The position numbers and the translations under genes are program-made. The notes under the pieces are model-generated. The model ran no database searches and was not told where the DNA came from. It saw nothing but the letters and a program-made list of their open reading frames with translations. This document shows positions 18,615 to 27,345 of a stretch of 64,000 bases of DNA, piece by piece; within the stretch, counting starts at the first letter, position 1; the number at the start of each line of letters is the position of its first letter. This DNA is from Acidobacteriota bacterium (GTDB lineage Bacteria > Acidobacteriota > Holophagae > Holophagales > Holophagaceae). The stretch lies in NCBI GenBank assembly GCA_005788175.1, contig SXYX01000014.1, forward strand, positions 23,277 through 87,276. Direction: 5' to 3'.

Positions 18615-19711
18615 CGGTCTACCTCACCTAGAACGACATCAAGTGTTCCAATAGCGGCGATCACATCTGCAAGTAAACGGCCTTCCGTCATTTGCGGTAG
18701 GGCTTGTAAATTAACAAAAGAGGGACCCCGAACATGAAAACGATAAGGGTTTTGTCCACCCTTCTCCCCAACTAGGTAATACCCAAGTTCGCCTTTCGGC
18801 GCTTCAATAGGATGATAAATTTCATTCACTTCAGATTTTAATACTTTGGGAATCTTTGCCATCACATTGCCCTCGGGGAGCCCGTCAATACATTGCTGTA
18901 TGATGTGATGACTCTGTCTGAACTCTTCGAGACGAACGAGATAGCGAGCGTATGTATCCGCTTCTGTTCGGGTCGGTATTTCGAAATTCATTTCTGCATA
19001 TGCGGCGTAAGGAAATGCTTTTCTGACATCATATTTGACGCCGGCAGCACGAAGAACTGGGCCCGTGACTCCGAAAGCAATACATTCATCTGCATTTATA
19101 GGAGCAATACCAATGGTTCTCCTTTTCCAGATACGATTTTCGGTCAATAAAGTCTCGTATTCATCGATACAGTCTAAGAATCTATCTTGAAAAGCTTGAA
19201 CCTGCTTGATGAATCCCGGAGGAATGTCTTCGCGCAAGCCTCCAATCCGAAAAGCTGTCGTGGTTAGACGTGCCCCACAAAATGACTCAAAGCAATCGAG
19301 AATCTGTTCGCGCTCTCGGAAGGCATAAAGAAATACGGTCATAGCTCCAATATCTAGTGCATGAGTTCCGAGCCATAACAGATGGGAGCTGATACGATTC
19401 AGTTCTGTCATCATCGTTCGAACGTAATGAGCTCGACGCGGTACATGAATACCAAATAATTTTTCTACTGACTCTGCCCATCCAAGATTATTACTTACAG
19501 CGGCCACATAATCCATACGGTCGGTCCAGACCTGACCTTGAAAAAAAGTTTTATTCTCGCAAATCTTTTCGACTCCGCGGTGGAGGTAGCCCACAATGGG
19601 CGTGCATTTGACGATCGTTTCACCATCGAGACGAAGTTTAACTCTAAGCACACCGTGGGTTGAAGGATGCTGAGGTCCGAGATTAATTTCTAATTCCTCA
19701 TTTTTAAACAC
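18611..19711 (-). CDS. nuoD: NADH-quinone oxidoreductase subunit D
   Basis: 366-residue 49 kDa-type subunit, homologous to the large subunit of NiFe hydrogenases, which forms the quinone site with NuoB. The N-terminal INLGPQHPSTHGVLR contains the key His of the quinone pocket. FRIGGLREDIPPGF and the C-terminal end RLLADVIAAIGTLDVVLGEVDR are also standard. It is a separate gene, not fused to nuoC, and lies 11 bp after it. Confidence 0.97.
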   Translation of the reverse strand: MFKNEELEINLGPQHPSTHGVLRVKLRLDGETIVKCTPIVGYLHRGVEKICENKTFFQGQVWTDRMDYVAAVSNNLGWAESVEKLFGIHVPRRAHYVRTMMTELNRISSHLLWLGTHALDIGAMTVFLYAFREREQILDCFESFCGARLTTTAFRIGGLREDIPPGFIKQVQAFQDRFLDCIDEYETLLTENRIWKRRTIGIAPINADECIAFGVTGPVLRAAGVKYDVRKAFPYAAYAEMNFEIPTRTEADTYARYLVRLEEFRQSHHIIQQCIDGLPEGNVMAKIPKVLKSEVNEIYHPIEAPKGELGYYLVGEKGGQNPYRFHVRGPSFVNLQALPQMTEGRLLADVIAAIGTLDVVLGEVDR

Positions 19712-19722
19712 CGATCAAACTC

Positions 19723-21267
19723 CTAGTTGGCTTCTGGTTTCTTGAGATTTATATTGAGATTTCCTGCTTTTTCTAAAGACAGGCGCATTAAAACACCAGA
19801 TCGATCTTCACGGAAATCTATTTCACGCTGCCCAAGTCCTAAGGTGGGATATTCCTTGCGCAAAGGATACCCTTCCCAATCGTCGGGACAGAGAATTCGT
19901 CTAAGATCGGGATGGTTTTTAAAACGTATTCCGAACATATCAAACACTTCTCGTTCAAGCCAATTGGCACCAGGATAAACAGATACTGCGCTTTCTACAT
20001 CATAGTTTTCAGGTATTAATATGCGTAATCGCAGGCGACGTTGACGAGAAAGACTAGTCAAATGGTAAACAATAGAAAATTTAAATTCATCAGCTACAGG
20101 ATAGTGCGTTGCTGTTTCATCAACAAGCATTTCAAATTTTAATGCTGGATCATCTTTACATAATACTAATGCTTCTAGAATTGCTTCGGGAGCCACTTGA
20201 CATACTAATTCTCCAGATTGTTGGAAGATTTCTTGAACGCTAGCTCCAAGCTTCTCCCTCAGATAAAGAAGTTCTGGAGCATCGGCTGAAGCGGGTACCG
20301 GAGCAATCATATCGTTATCATCTTTTTTGGGTGCAGGACGAACGGGAGCCTTGGGTGGCTCTTTGTTTTCACCGAGAGCCTTGGTTTTATTGATTTCATA
20401 ATCAGCCAATTGCTTTTGCCACTTGGCTTCATCGGCAATTTTTTGTGCCTCTTGTTCGGCTAAAAAAGTCCTCAGACTTGGAAGAGGGATTGTTTTGGGC
20501 ATCACTACAACTCGATTGGGTGCGGCGGCGATGTCCCAAACAAAAGATCGAACTGCATCGGGACTATGATCATGCACTGCATCGAGTTTCTTTTCGATCT
20601 TAGGCACATCTCCAAAGACGCCATATTTAATAACATCTACAGGGCAACCTGCAGCTGCCGAGATAATTTTTTCAACTAACGATTCCCCTAGTACTTGCTT
20701 AATTTTAGACTTTTCAAATCGATTTTCGTTTTCTTTTCCATCAAGTCGAACATCGGCTTTGATATGACAACTATCTGCTGTCACATGGAAGACTTCTGGG
20801 CACTCAGCTTCGCATGCATTACATACGATACAACCTTCATCAATCCAGACTTCTGTAATCCGAGGTTTCGGCGCAGAAGTTATTGTTTCGGAAATCACGG
20901 ATTGAACTTTAGCCAAAGCAGGCTCAGTTTCCGCGACCATTGGAACCACAGAGGTAATAACTTCTATCGCAACCTCTACTTCAATCTTGGGAGGCTCGAT
21001 AGGTATCTGTGAAATTATTTGTTCGTATTGAATTACGTTAACTGGGCATGCTACAGCCGCTGCAATAATGCTGGTTTCTAAAGATGATTGAAGTCCGTTC
21101 TGAAGGACAGATTTAGAGGAACGATTTTCATCTTCTTGACCATCTATTCTGGCATCAGCCTTGATATGACAACTATCGGCTGTGACATGAAATACATCGG
21201 GGCATTCTGCCTCACAGGCGTTGCATACGATACAACCTTCTTCAATCCATACTTTGGTAATAGGCAT
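19723..21267 (-). CDS. nuoC: NuoC with two N-terminal ferredoxin modules (fusion)
   Basis: 514 residues, more than twice the length of a plain NuoC. Residues 3-81 and 137-215 are two ferredoxin-like modules, each with CIVCNACEAECP (Cys 12/15/18/22 and 146/149/152/156) and a distal Cys (C74 and C208 in a CPV[ND]VI motif), enough for one [4Fe-4S] cluster each. They are joined by a Val/Glu/Pro-rich linker and followed by a charged Lys/Pro/Ala linker (about 260-330). The NuoC core follows, ending in WLEREVFDMFGI (from 436) and DDWEGYPLRKEYP. NuoC normally holds no cluster. The modules could add an electron entry point; that is inference. The frame is continuous and both ends fit the operon (3 bp from nuoB, 11 bp from nuoD). 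Confidence 0.93.
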   Translation of the reverse strand: MPITKVWIEEGCIVCNACEAECPDVFHVTADSCHIKADARIDGQEDENRSSKSVLQNGLQSSLETSIIAAAVACPVNVIQYEQIISQIPIEPPKIEVEVAIEVITSVVPMVAETEPALAKVQSVISETITSAPKPRITEVWIDEGCIVCNACEAECPEVFHVTADSCHIKADVRLDGKENENRFEKSKIKQVLGESLVEKIISAAAGCPVDVIKYGVFGDVPKIEKKLDAVHDHSPDAVRSFVWDIAAAPNRVVVMPKTIPLPSLRTFLAEQEAQKIADEAKWQKQLADYEINKTKALGENKEPPKAPVRPAPKKDDNDMIAPVPASADAPELLYLREKLGASVQEIFQQSGELVCQVAPEAILEALVLCKDDPALKFEMLVDETATHYPVADEFKFSIVYHLTSLSRQRRLRLRILIPENYDVESAVSVYPGANWLEREVFDMFGIRFKNHPDLRRILCPDDWEGYPLRKEYPTLGLGQREIDFREDRSGVLMRLSLEKAGNLNINLKKPEAN

Positions 21268-21270
21268 TGG

Positions 21271-21786
21271 TTACCCAACAGACTCGAAAATTTCACCATA
21301 ACGATCCGACATGCTGGACGTCATAATTTTATCTTGTAGTTTTAGAAAACCATAAATCAAGCTCTCAGGACGAGGAGGACATCCAGGTATGTATACATCT
21401 ACGGGGATAATTTTATCGACCCCCTGAATAGTGTGGTAACTATCAAACGGTCCCCCTGCTGTAGCGCAGGATCCCATGGCGATTACCCATTTGGGTTCTG
21501 GCATTTGATCATATAGTTTCTTGATCACGGGAGCCATCTTATAAGTAACCGTTCCGGCGACAATCATCAAGTCCGATTGTCGTGGAGTTGCACGAAAAAT
21601 TCCTGCGCCGAATCGGTCGAAATCAAAACGACTAGCACCCGCTGCCATCATTTCAATTGCACAACAGGCCAATCCAAAGGTCATCGGCCATACCGATGAG
21701 GCTCGTGCCCAATTGACTACTTTTTCTACTTTAGTAGTAATCAATATGTGTTCGAGTGATGAGGGTTGATTAAGTATAACGGACAT
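21271..21786 (-). CDS. nuoB: NADH-quinone oxidoreductase subunit B
   Basis: 171-residue subunit binding cluster N2, which reduces quinone. The unusual tandem Cys pair ([11 protein letters not shown]) and the later cysteines in [10 protein letters not shown] and PGCPPRPE give all four ligands. It lies 3 bp after nuoA and 3 bp before nuoC. Confidence 0.97.
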   Translation of the reverse strand: MSVILNQPSSLEHILITTKVEKVVNWARASSVWPMTFGLACCAIEMMAAGASRFDFDRFGAGIFRATPRQSDLMIVAGTVTYKMAPVIKKLYDQMPEPKWVIAMGSCATAGGPFDSYHTIQGVDKIIPVDVYIPGCPPRPESLIYGFLKLQDKIMTSSMSDRYGEIFESVG

Positions 21787-21789
21787 GAA

Positions 21790-22143
21790 TTACTCCCAAT
21801 TTAGGGCGCCTTTTGACCAAATATAGGCGTACCCAATTAACAACAAAAACAGAAATATACCCATCTCTACTAATCCAAAAATCCATAACTCTTTCATCTG
21901 AAGAGCCCAGGGAAGCAGAAAAACGGTTTCGACATCAAACACTAAGAAAAGGACCGCGACAAGATAATATCTAACACTGAATTTTTCTCGGGCATCAGTG
22001 GTCGTTGCAATTCCACACTCGTAGGTTGAATGCTTTGATACGCTGTAGAAACTTGGGCGAATTAAGCGAGAAAGACTCCACACTAAAGCAGGTAAGGTAA
22101 GGGATATAGCAATGAGCAACAAAATAGGTGCATAGCCTTGCAT
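21790..22143 (-). CDS. nuoA: NADH-quinone oxidoreductase subunit A
   Basis: 117-residue, three-helix subunit that opens the operon. The conserved loop YECGIATTTDAREKFSVRYYLVAVLFLVFDVETVFLLPW is complete, including the Cys of the mobile loop and the FDVE motif. The gene upstream, gspE, is divergent, so the operon promoter must lie in 22144-22261; I do not see a convincing minus-strand promoter there. Confidence 0.97.
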   Translation of the reverse strand: MQGYAPILLLIAISLTLPALVWSLSRLIRPSFYSVSKHSTYECGIATTTDAREKFSVRYYLVAVLFLVFDVETVFLLPWALQMKELWIFGLVEMGIFLFLLLIGYAYIWSKGALNWE

Positions 22144-22183
22144 GGGATCTCCGCCTAGTTATATTGTGGGGTTTTGACAGTAC

Positions 22184-22212
22184 TTGGGTCAATCATCTAA
22201 TCAAGGGATAAT
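22184..22212 (+). promoter_or_regulatory. possible sigma-70 promoter for gspE
   Basis: TTGGGT (22184-22189) and GATAAT (22207-22212) are separated by 17 bp, about 50 bp upstream of the gspE start. The -10 box matches five of six consensus bases, the -35 only three. It lies in the 118 bp gap between divergent nuoA and gspE. Confidence 0.35.
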
Positions 22213-22261
22213 AGAATTTAGACTCGACGAATCTTGCTATTTTTCTCAACACAAATAGAAA

Positions 22262-23899
22262 ATGGTCGCATTTATGAATCCATTACCCCAAAAAGGTGCA
22301 CCCAAGCCTAATTCCGCTGAAGCCTCAGAAAATTCAGTGTTGAAATACATGGGTTTGTACCCCGAACTAGACCTCGCTATTGAGGCCGTGGATTTCACTT
22401 TATTCAAGTCTGTCTCACTCGATTTAATGTTGAAATACCAATTTGTCCCCGTGAAAATTTCCGGAGACAAATTAATCTTGGCCATGGTAGATCCGCTAGA
22501 TGTCCGTGTTCAAGATATTTTGAGATTTGAGATAGGTCGACCTTTAACTTTCACGGGAGCTCCCGCCCATCAGATTCAAGATGTTCTCAAGAAATCTGAG
22601 AGCGGTCAAAAAATCCTCGATGAAGCAGGCGAAGCATTAAAAGTTCAGGTACTACGGGAAGAAGATATCGTCGAAGAAGTACTCGATTTTGAAAAATTGA
22701 CAGACAAAGATGAGGCGCCCATTGTTCGCCTCGTAGATACTACTATTTTTAATGCACTACAAAGGCGTGCAAGTGATATACATCTTGAAACATCTGCAAC
22801 GCACATCTTGCTTAAGTACCGGATCGATGGCAGTCTCTACTCTGCTTCTGAGCCTATCGATCGTCGATTTGCGCCATCAATCATCTCTCGAATCAAAGTC
22901 ATGTCTGAATTAGATATTTCAGAGAAGCGCCAACCCCAAGATGGTCGATTCAAATTGAAAGTTCGTGGGCGCGCCATCGACTTTCGAGTATCTATTATGC
23001 CAACCATACACGGTGAAGATGCAGTCATCCGTATCTTAGATAAAGAAAATTTAACACGAGAATTCTCAGCCTTAAATTTAGATATTTTAGGCTTCTCGCC
23101 TACTGAACTCGCTCGTTTGCGTCGCTTCTCGAGAGAACCCTATGGAATGTTTCTGGTCACAGGCCCTACAGGCAGTGGAAAGACAACAACTCTTTATGCG
23201 GTCCTGAGTGAAATCAAAAATACAGAAGATAAAATCATTACAATCGAAGATCCCGTAGAATACCAACTAGAGGGTGTCACTCAAATCCCCGTCAACGAAA
23301 AAAAGGGTCTTACTTTTGCCCTAGGTTTGAGATCTATTCTTCGACACGATCCAGACAAAATATTGGTTGGAGAAATTCGAGATGCCGAAACAGCTCAAAT
23401 CGCAATCCAGTCAGCTCTAACGGGTCATTTAGTTTTCACAACGGTCCATGCTAATAACGTTTTTGATGTCATTGGTCGATTCACACACATGGGTATCTCA
23501 ACGGCAAATTTTGTATCCTCTCTCAACTGTATTCTCGCTCAACGCTTGGTCAAAATCCTTTGCCCTGCTTGTAAGCGTCCCCATCAACCCACTCAAGAAG
23601 AACTCCAAATGAACGGAGTTCAATCTGATTGGGCTGTAGGAGGAACCTTCTTTGAAAAACAAGGTTGTGTTGAATGTACAGGAACGGGCTTTAAAGGTAG
23701 GCAAGCCATTGTAGAGTTTCTCGGCTTAAACGATGAAATGAGAGAGAAGCTTTATCAAAATGCCCCACTCAGAGAACTTAAATCCCTAGCCAAACAGCAT
23801 GGTATGCAAACACTCCGAGAAAGTGCTCTTGAAAAAGTAAAACTTGGACTTACCACTTTTCAGGAAATCAATAAGGTTACTTTCCGAGAGGGACTTTAG
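22262..23899 (+). CDS. gspE: type II secretion / type IV pilus assembly ATPase (GspE/PilB family)
   Basis: 545-residue hexameric cytosolic motor ATPase. An N-terminal MshEN/T2SSE_N-like domain (about 25-115) contains LILAMVDPLDVRVQDIL. The catalytic half has Walker A GPTGSGKTT at 301-309, the Asp box IITIEDPVEYQ, Walker B ILVGEIRDAETA, and a zinc-binding pair CPACKRPH ... CVECTGTGFKGR. It powers pseudopilus or pilus assembly; the GspG-like gene at 2.8 kb is a candidate partner. GspE and PilB cannot be separated with certainty. An ATG 12 bases downstream is an alternative start. The 3' end overlaps the convergent ABC gene by 23 bp. Confidence 0.9.
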   Translation: MVAFMNPLPQKGAPKPNSAEASENSVLKYMGLYPELDLAIEAVDFTLFKSVSLDLMLKYQFVPVKISGDKLILAMVDPLDVRVQDILRFEIGRPLTFTGAPAHQIQDVLKKSESGQKILDEAGEALKVQVLREEDIVEEVLDFEKLTDKDEAPIVRLVDTTIFNALQRRASDIHLETSATHILLKYRIDGSLYSASEPIDRRFAPSIISRIKVMSELDISEKRQPQDGRFKLKVRGRAIDFRVSIMPTIHGEDAVIRILDKENLTREFSALNLDILGFSPTELARLRRFSREPYGMFLVTGPTGSGKTTTLYAVLSEIKNTEDKIITIEDPVEYQLEGVTQIPVNEKKGLTFALGLRSILRHDPDKILVGEIRDAETAQIAIQSALTGHLVFTTVHANNVFDVIGRFTHMGISTANFVSSLNCILAQRLVKILCPACKRPHQPTQEELQMNGVQSDWAVGGTFFEKQGCVECTGTGFKGRQAIVEFLGLNDEMREKLYQNAPLRELKSLAKQHGMQTLRESALEKVKLGLTTFQEINKVTFREGL

Positions 23900-25649
23900 A
23901 GTCCGCTTTATGAGTCAATTCGTATTCAAGACTCTGTAATTTTTTAAGCCGTGAATAGAGTCCATCGGATTTAGCTAATTCCTCAGAGGTTCCCTCTTGA
24001 ATAATTTGACCTTCTTCAAGTACTAAAATTTTCTGACATGATTCTGCTACAAATACCCGATGCGAAGTTAAGATGAGAGTTGTCTTACCAAGATAAGATC
24101 TAAGGTTAATAAGAATTTGGCTTTCGGTTTCTGCATCAACAGCTGATAGTGCATCATCGAGAAGAATAAGTCGAGGACGACGAAGCAGTGCACGAGCCAA
24201 GGCAGTCCGCTGACGCTCTCCACCACTCAAAATGACACCGCGCTCTCCTACGACCGTATCCAGGCCTTGTGGTAATCGTTTGATTAAATCATCCATACAG
24301 ACAACCCGAGTAACTTCGTGAATCTCTTCGAGAGATGCTTGCGGATAGCCCATAGTCAAATTTTTACGCAACGATTCGGAAAACAAAAAAGCTTCTTGGG
24401 GAACCCATCCTAAATTTTCCCAGTGTTTTCTTAAAGAAGTTTCATCTAAGATTTTTGAATCGACAAATACTTGACCACTTTGGGGGTGGCGAAGTCCTGC
24501 TAAAACTTGTAGCAAAATAGTTTTGCCAGAGCCAACACCGCCTACGATAGCTAGGGATGTCCCCGCAGAGAGGGAAAGACTTAAGGGGCCCAAGCCTCTG
24601 GAGCTCTCGAAGCGATAAACTAGATCTTTGACCTCAAGAGAAGCAGGTTCTGAAATTGAAATGGATATAGAAGGAGGATCAAGGGGCCTCTCAATGGGAG
24701 CCATCAGTTCATCAATACGTGTCTGGCCAGCACGTGCTCGCTCAAAAAGATTGATAGCCCAACCAAGAGACATCACAGGCCACGCTAGGGTTACCAAGTA
24801 ACCTGAAAAAGCCGTCAGATCTCCTAGGCTTAAAGCTTGTTGGAGATATAAAGTACCTCCATAACCAATTAAAGACAGAGTAGCAAGAGCTCCTATAAAC
24901 ATTGCCATAGGGCCGTAAGCACCATAAATCACGTTTTGTTTCATGCTTAACGTCGCGTGCGCGCGACTGAGATTATCAAATTTTTCTACGCGCATACTCT
25001 CTAAGCCAAAAGCCTGTACAACGCGCTCACCACTTATAGTCTCATGACTAAAAGTACTTAAATTAGAGAAAGCTACTTGGAGTTTTTCTTGCACTGCATG
25101 GCTCAGTCGTCCAAGGAAATAAAATCCAAATGCTAATAGAGAAAACGGAAGCATAACAGCCACCGTTAATTTCCAACTAGTAGAGAACATCAAACTAAGG
25201 GTTACAGGTAAGACACTAGCTACTTGTAAAAAACTTAAGAGTCCTGGACCTGTGGCCATTCGAACGGTACTGACATCCTCCCCAATTCGACTCATGAGAT
25301 CCCCAATTTTTTGACGTTCATAAAAAATATATGGGCGGGTAAGGAGAAAATCATAAATTTCTTCGCGTTGCTCTTTTTCTATTTCACGAGAAAGCCCGAT
25401 GAGATATTTACGCATTATGTATCTACCTACACCGGCAAGAGCAGTAAAAATAAGCATCCAGAGTAAAAAAACGCGAGACTGATCCCAGTTTTTTACCTCC
25501 AAACTATATACTGCTTTCCCAGACCAATAGGGAACAAAACTAGCTGCTGTACTACAGGCAATCGTTGCCAAAAGACCTAAGATAAGGGTTTTTTTGTGGG
25601 GTACGACGAGAGGCCACCACCATAGCCGTTTTAACAAATCTGACAGCAA
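23877..25649 (-). CDS. ABC exporter half-transporter (MdlA/MsbA-like)
   Basis: 590 residues: an N-terminal six-helix type IV exporter domain (about 20-310) fused to an ATPase domain with Walker A GGVGSGKT, signature LSGGERQR, Walker B LILLDDALSAVDAET and the H-loop TSHR. It acts as a homo- or heterodimer in the inner membrane and exports lipids, peptides or drugs; no substrate clue is visible. No second half-transporter is adjacent, so a homodimer is likely. Confidence 0.9.
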   Translation of the reverse strand: MLSDLLKRLWWWPLVVPHKKTLILGLLATIACSTAASFVPYWSGKAVYSLEVKNWDQSRVFLLWMLIFTALAGVGRYIMRKYLIGLSREIEKEQREEIYDFLLTRPYIFYERQKIGDLMSRIGEDVSTVRMATGPGLLSFLQVASVLPVTLSLMFSTSWKLTVAVMLPFSLLAFGFYFLGRLSHAVQEKLQVAFSNLSTFSHETISGERVVQAFGLESMRVEKFDNLSRAHATLSMKQNVIYGAYGPMAMFIGALATLSLIGYGGTLYLQQALSLGDLTAFSGYLVTLAWPVMSLGWAINLFERARAGQTRIDELMAPIERPLDPPSISISISEPASLEVKDLVYRFESSRGLGPLSLSLSAGTSLAIVGGVGSGKTILLQVLAGLRHPQSGQVFVDSKILDETSLRKHWENLGWVPQEAFLFSESLRKNLTMGYPQASLEEIHEVTRVVCMDDLIKRLPQGLDTVVGERGVILSGGERQRTALARALLRRPRLILLDDALSAVDAETESQILINLRSYLGKTTLILTSHRVFVAESCQKILVLEEGQIIQEGTSEELAKSDGLYSRLKKLQSLEYELTHKADSKVPLGK

Positions 25650-25743
25650 AGGAACCTCTCTATCTTTAGATTAACAAGAATTAAGAAATTCGTCCCTTTC
25701 TAAGGGTAAGATACAGAACAGAAATAATATAGAAAAAGGTCAG

Positions 25744-26208
25744 ATGAACTTGGTGGGTAAAAAAATTCCTCCGTTTAATCTTGTTGATGTGGATGGATTT
25801 GTCATTGATGAGAGCCTCTTCAAAGGCCAATGGACGGTGCTTTATGCCTATCCAAAAGACGCGACTCCGGGATGCACACAAGAGTCTTGTGATTTTCGGG
25901 ATATGTGGTCGAAGCTCAAGCGAATGAAAGTTCAAATTCTTGGTATTAGTCGAGATAGTTATGCTAGCCATAAGAAATTTACTGATAAGTACGAACTTCC
26001 TTTTCCACTATTGTCAGATCCAGATGCAAAACTCTTGAAGCCCCTGGGGGCTTTCGGTAAAAAAGTAATGTATGGAAAAGAGATTACAGGAATTATTCGA
26101 TCAACATTCATTGTCGATCCAAGAGGAGTTATTCGTTTCACTTGGCCCAAGGTATCGGTGAAGGGTCACGTAGACGAGGTGATTGAACGGATTAAGGCAC
26201 TCAAATAA
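25744..26208 (+). CDS. bcp: thioredoxin-dependent peroxiredoxin (BCP/PrxQ)
   Basis: 154-residue thiol peroxidase that reduces hydroperoxides with thioredoxin. The peroxidatic Cys lies in TPGCTQESCDFRD, with the resolving Cys five residues on, the atypical 2-Cys arrangement of BCP. YAYPKDATPGC and the STFIVDPRG block near the C-terminus are conserved. It stands between the divergent ABC exporter and convergent DUF2061 gene. Confidence 0.94.
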   Translation: MNLVGKKIPPFNLVDVDGFVIDESLFKGQWTVLYAYPKDATPGCTQESCDFRDMWSKLKRMKVQILGISRDSYASHKKFTDKYELPFPLLSDPDAKLLKPLGAFGKKVMYGKEITGIIRSTFIVDPRGVIRFTWPKVSVKGHVDEVIERIKALK

Positions 26209-26228
26209 AATCAAAAGAAAATTTTATA

Positions 26229-26462
26229 TTAGTGGCTGATCTTCATATGATTGTTAGTCCACCAACGATCTATGATCCAATACCAAAAACCGCTCATCAA
26301 GGGTCCCAGGATTGCGGCTGTCCCAGCTACTTGAAACTCAGCTCCAGTGATAAGTGAGATCGCAACGGTTTCAATAAAAATATGGCCTACGGTATATATA
26401 ATAGTTCGGACAGTTGTTGCCGTATAACTTACTTTGAAAAGTGAGCCGAGATATTCTTTCAT
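26229..26462 (-). CDS. DUF2061 small membrane protein
   Basis: 77 residues from the ATG at 26462, which has an AGGAG site upstream. Two hydrophobic helices with the DUF2061 pattern are seen: SYTATTVRTIIYTVGHIFIE, later GPLMSGFWYWIIDRWW. The family is widespread and uncharacterised. A longer upstream reading frame exists but runs through fabI and lacks a ribosome site. It lies 22 bp after fabI, so co-transcription is likely. Confidence 0.75.
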   Translation of the reverse strand: MKEYLGSLFKVSYTATTVRTIIYTVGHIFIETVAISLITGAEFQVAGTAAILGPLMSGFWYWIIDRWWTNNHMKISH

Positions 26463-26484
26463 TCTGTTTCTCCTAGGAATTTTT

Positions 26485-27249
26485 TTAAAGGGCCATAATA
26501 CTGTAACCGCCGTCAACGTATAAGACCTGTCCAGTGATACCCCTACCCATATCACAAAGAAGGAATACTCCAGCGTCACCGACCTCCTCTAACTCTGTAT
26601 TTTTTCTGAGAGGAGCCTTGGTTCGATGTAAATCTAATATGGAAGAGAAGCCTCCGATGCCGGCTGCAGCAAGAGTCTTAATCGGTCCAGAAGAAATACA
26701 ATTAACCCGTATATGTGAGGGGCCGAGATCGTTGGCAAGATAGCGAGTAGCACTTTCAAGAGCAGCTTTTGCAACACCCATGACATTGTAGTTCGGCATG
26801 ACCCTTTCGCTGCCCAGATAAGAGAGTGCCAGAATACTTCCTCCATGTGCCATGAGGGGTTTGGCAGCATGCGCCAATACAGGAAGGGAGTAGGTGCTAA
26901 TATCGAGCGCTGTCCTGAAATCTTCTCGAGTGGTGCTAACAAAATCACCTTCAAGCGCCTGACGGGGAGCGTAAGCAACGGCATGAACAAGGAAATCGAT
27001 TTTTCCCCAAGACTTTTCGAGATGAGTGAAACCTTGTTTGACCTGAAGATCGTCGCTAACATCCATTTGGAATAAAAGAGAGCCTGGAAGATCATTCGTT
27101 AATTCTTTAACATTTTCGCCTAATCGCTCACTTTGGAAACTAAAAGCACATTGGGCTCCTTGCTCTACGCAACGTTGTGCAATAGCCCAAGCAATAGATC
27201 GCTTATTGGCTACTCCTACAACGAGACCTTTTTTTCCGGCCATAAGCAT
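26485..27249 (-). CDS. fabI: enoyl-ACP reductase (NADH)
   Basis: Final reductive step of fatty-acid elongation. The 254-residue form begins at the ATG preceded by AGGAG with 7 nt spacing; an ATG 18 bp further up lacks such a site. FabI marks are the atypical SDR dinucleotide loop GVANKRSIAWAIA and catalytic Tyr154 and Lys161 (Y-x6-K in PNYNVMGVAKAALES), with Tyr144 of the second-tyrosine position. The C-terminal GRGITGQVLYVDGGYSIM is standard. Confidence 0.96.
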   Translation of the reverse strand: MLMAGKKGLVVGVANKRSIAWAIAQRCVEQGAQCAFSFQSERLGENVKELTNDLPGSLLFQMDVSDDLQVKQGFTHLEKSWGKIDFLVHAVAYAPRQALEGDFVSTTREDFRTALDISTYSLPVLAHAAKPLMAHGGSILALSYLGSERVMPNYNVMGVAKAALESATRYLANDLGPSHIRVNCISSGPIKTLAAAGIGGFSSILDLHRTKAPLRKNTELEEVGDAGVFLLCDMGRGITGQVLYVDGGYSIMAL

Positions 27250-27345
27250 AGTAGAACTCCTGGTCATAATTTTAAATATGCATACAAACTTGCTTGCATA
27301 CTAGGATTAAGTATATTTACGTTAACGATGAACGCGAAGCATTCT

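Noticed and set aside
20695..21339. Cysteine-poor frames on the plus strand across nuoC
   Set aside because: They mirror the duplicated ferredoxin repeats on the opposite strand and are not independent genes.
26634..27095. 150-codon open frame in another phase on the same strand as fabI
   Set aside because: It lies wholly within fabI; composition is frame-shadow-like and no motif is present.
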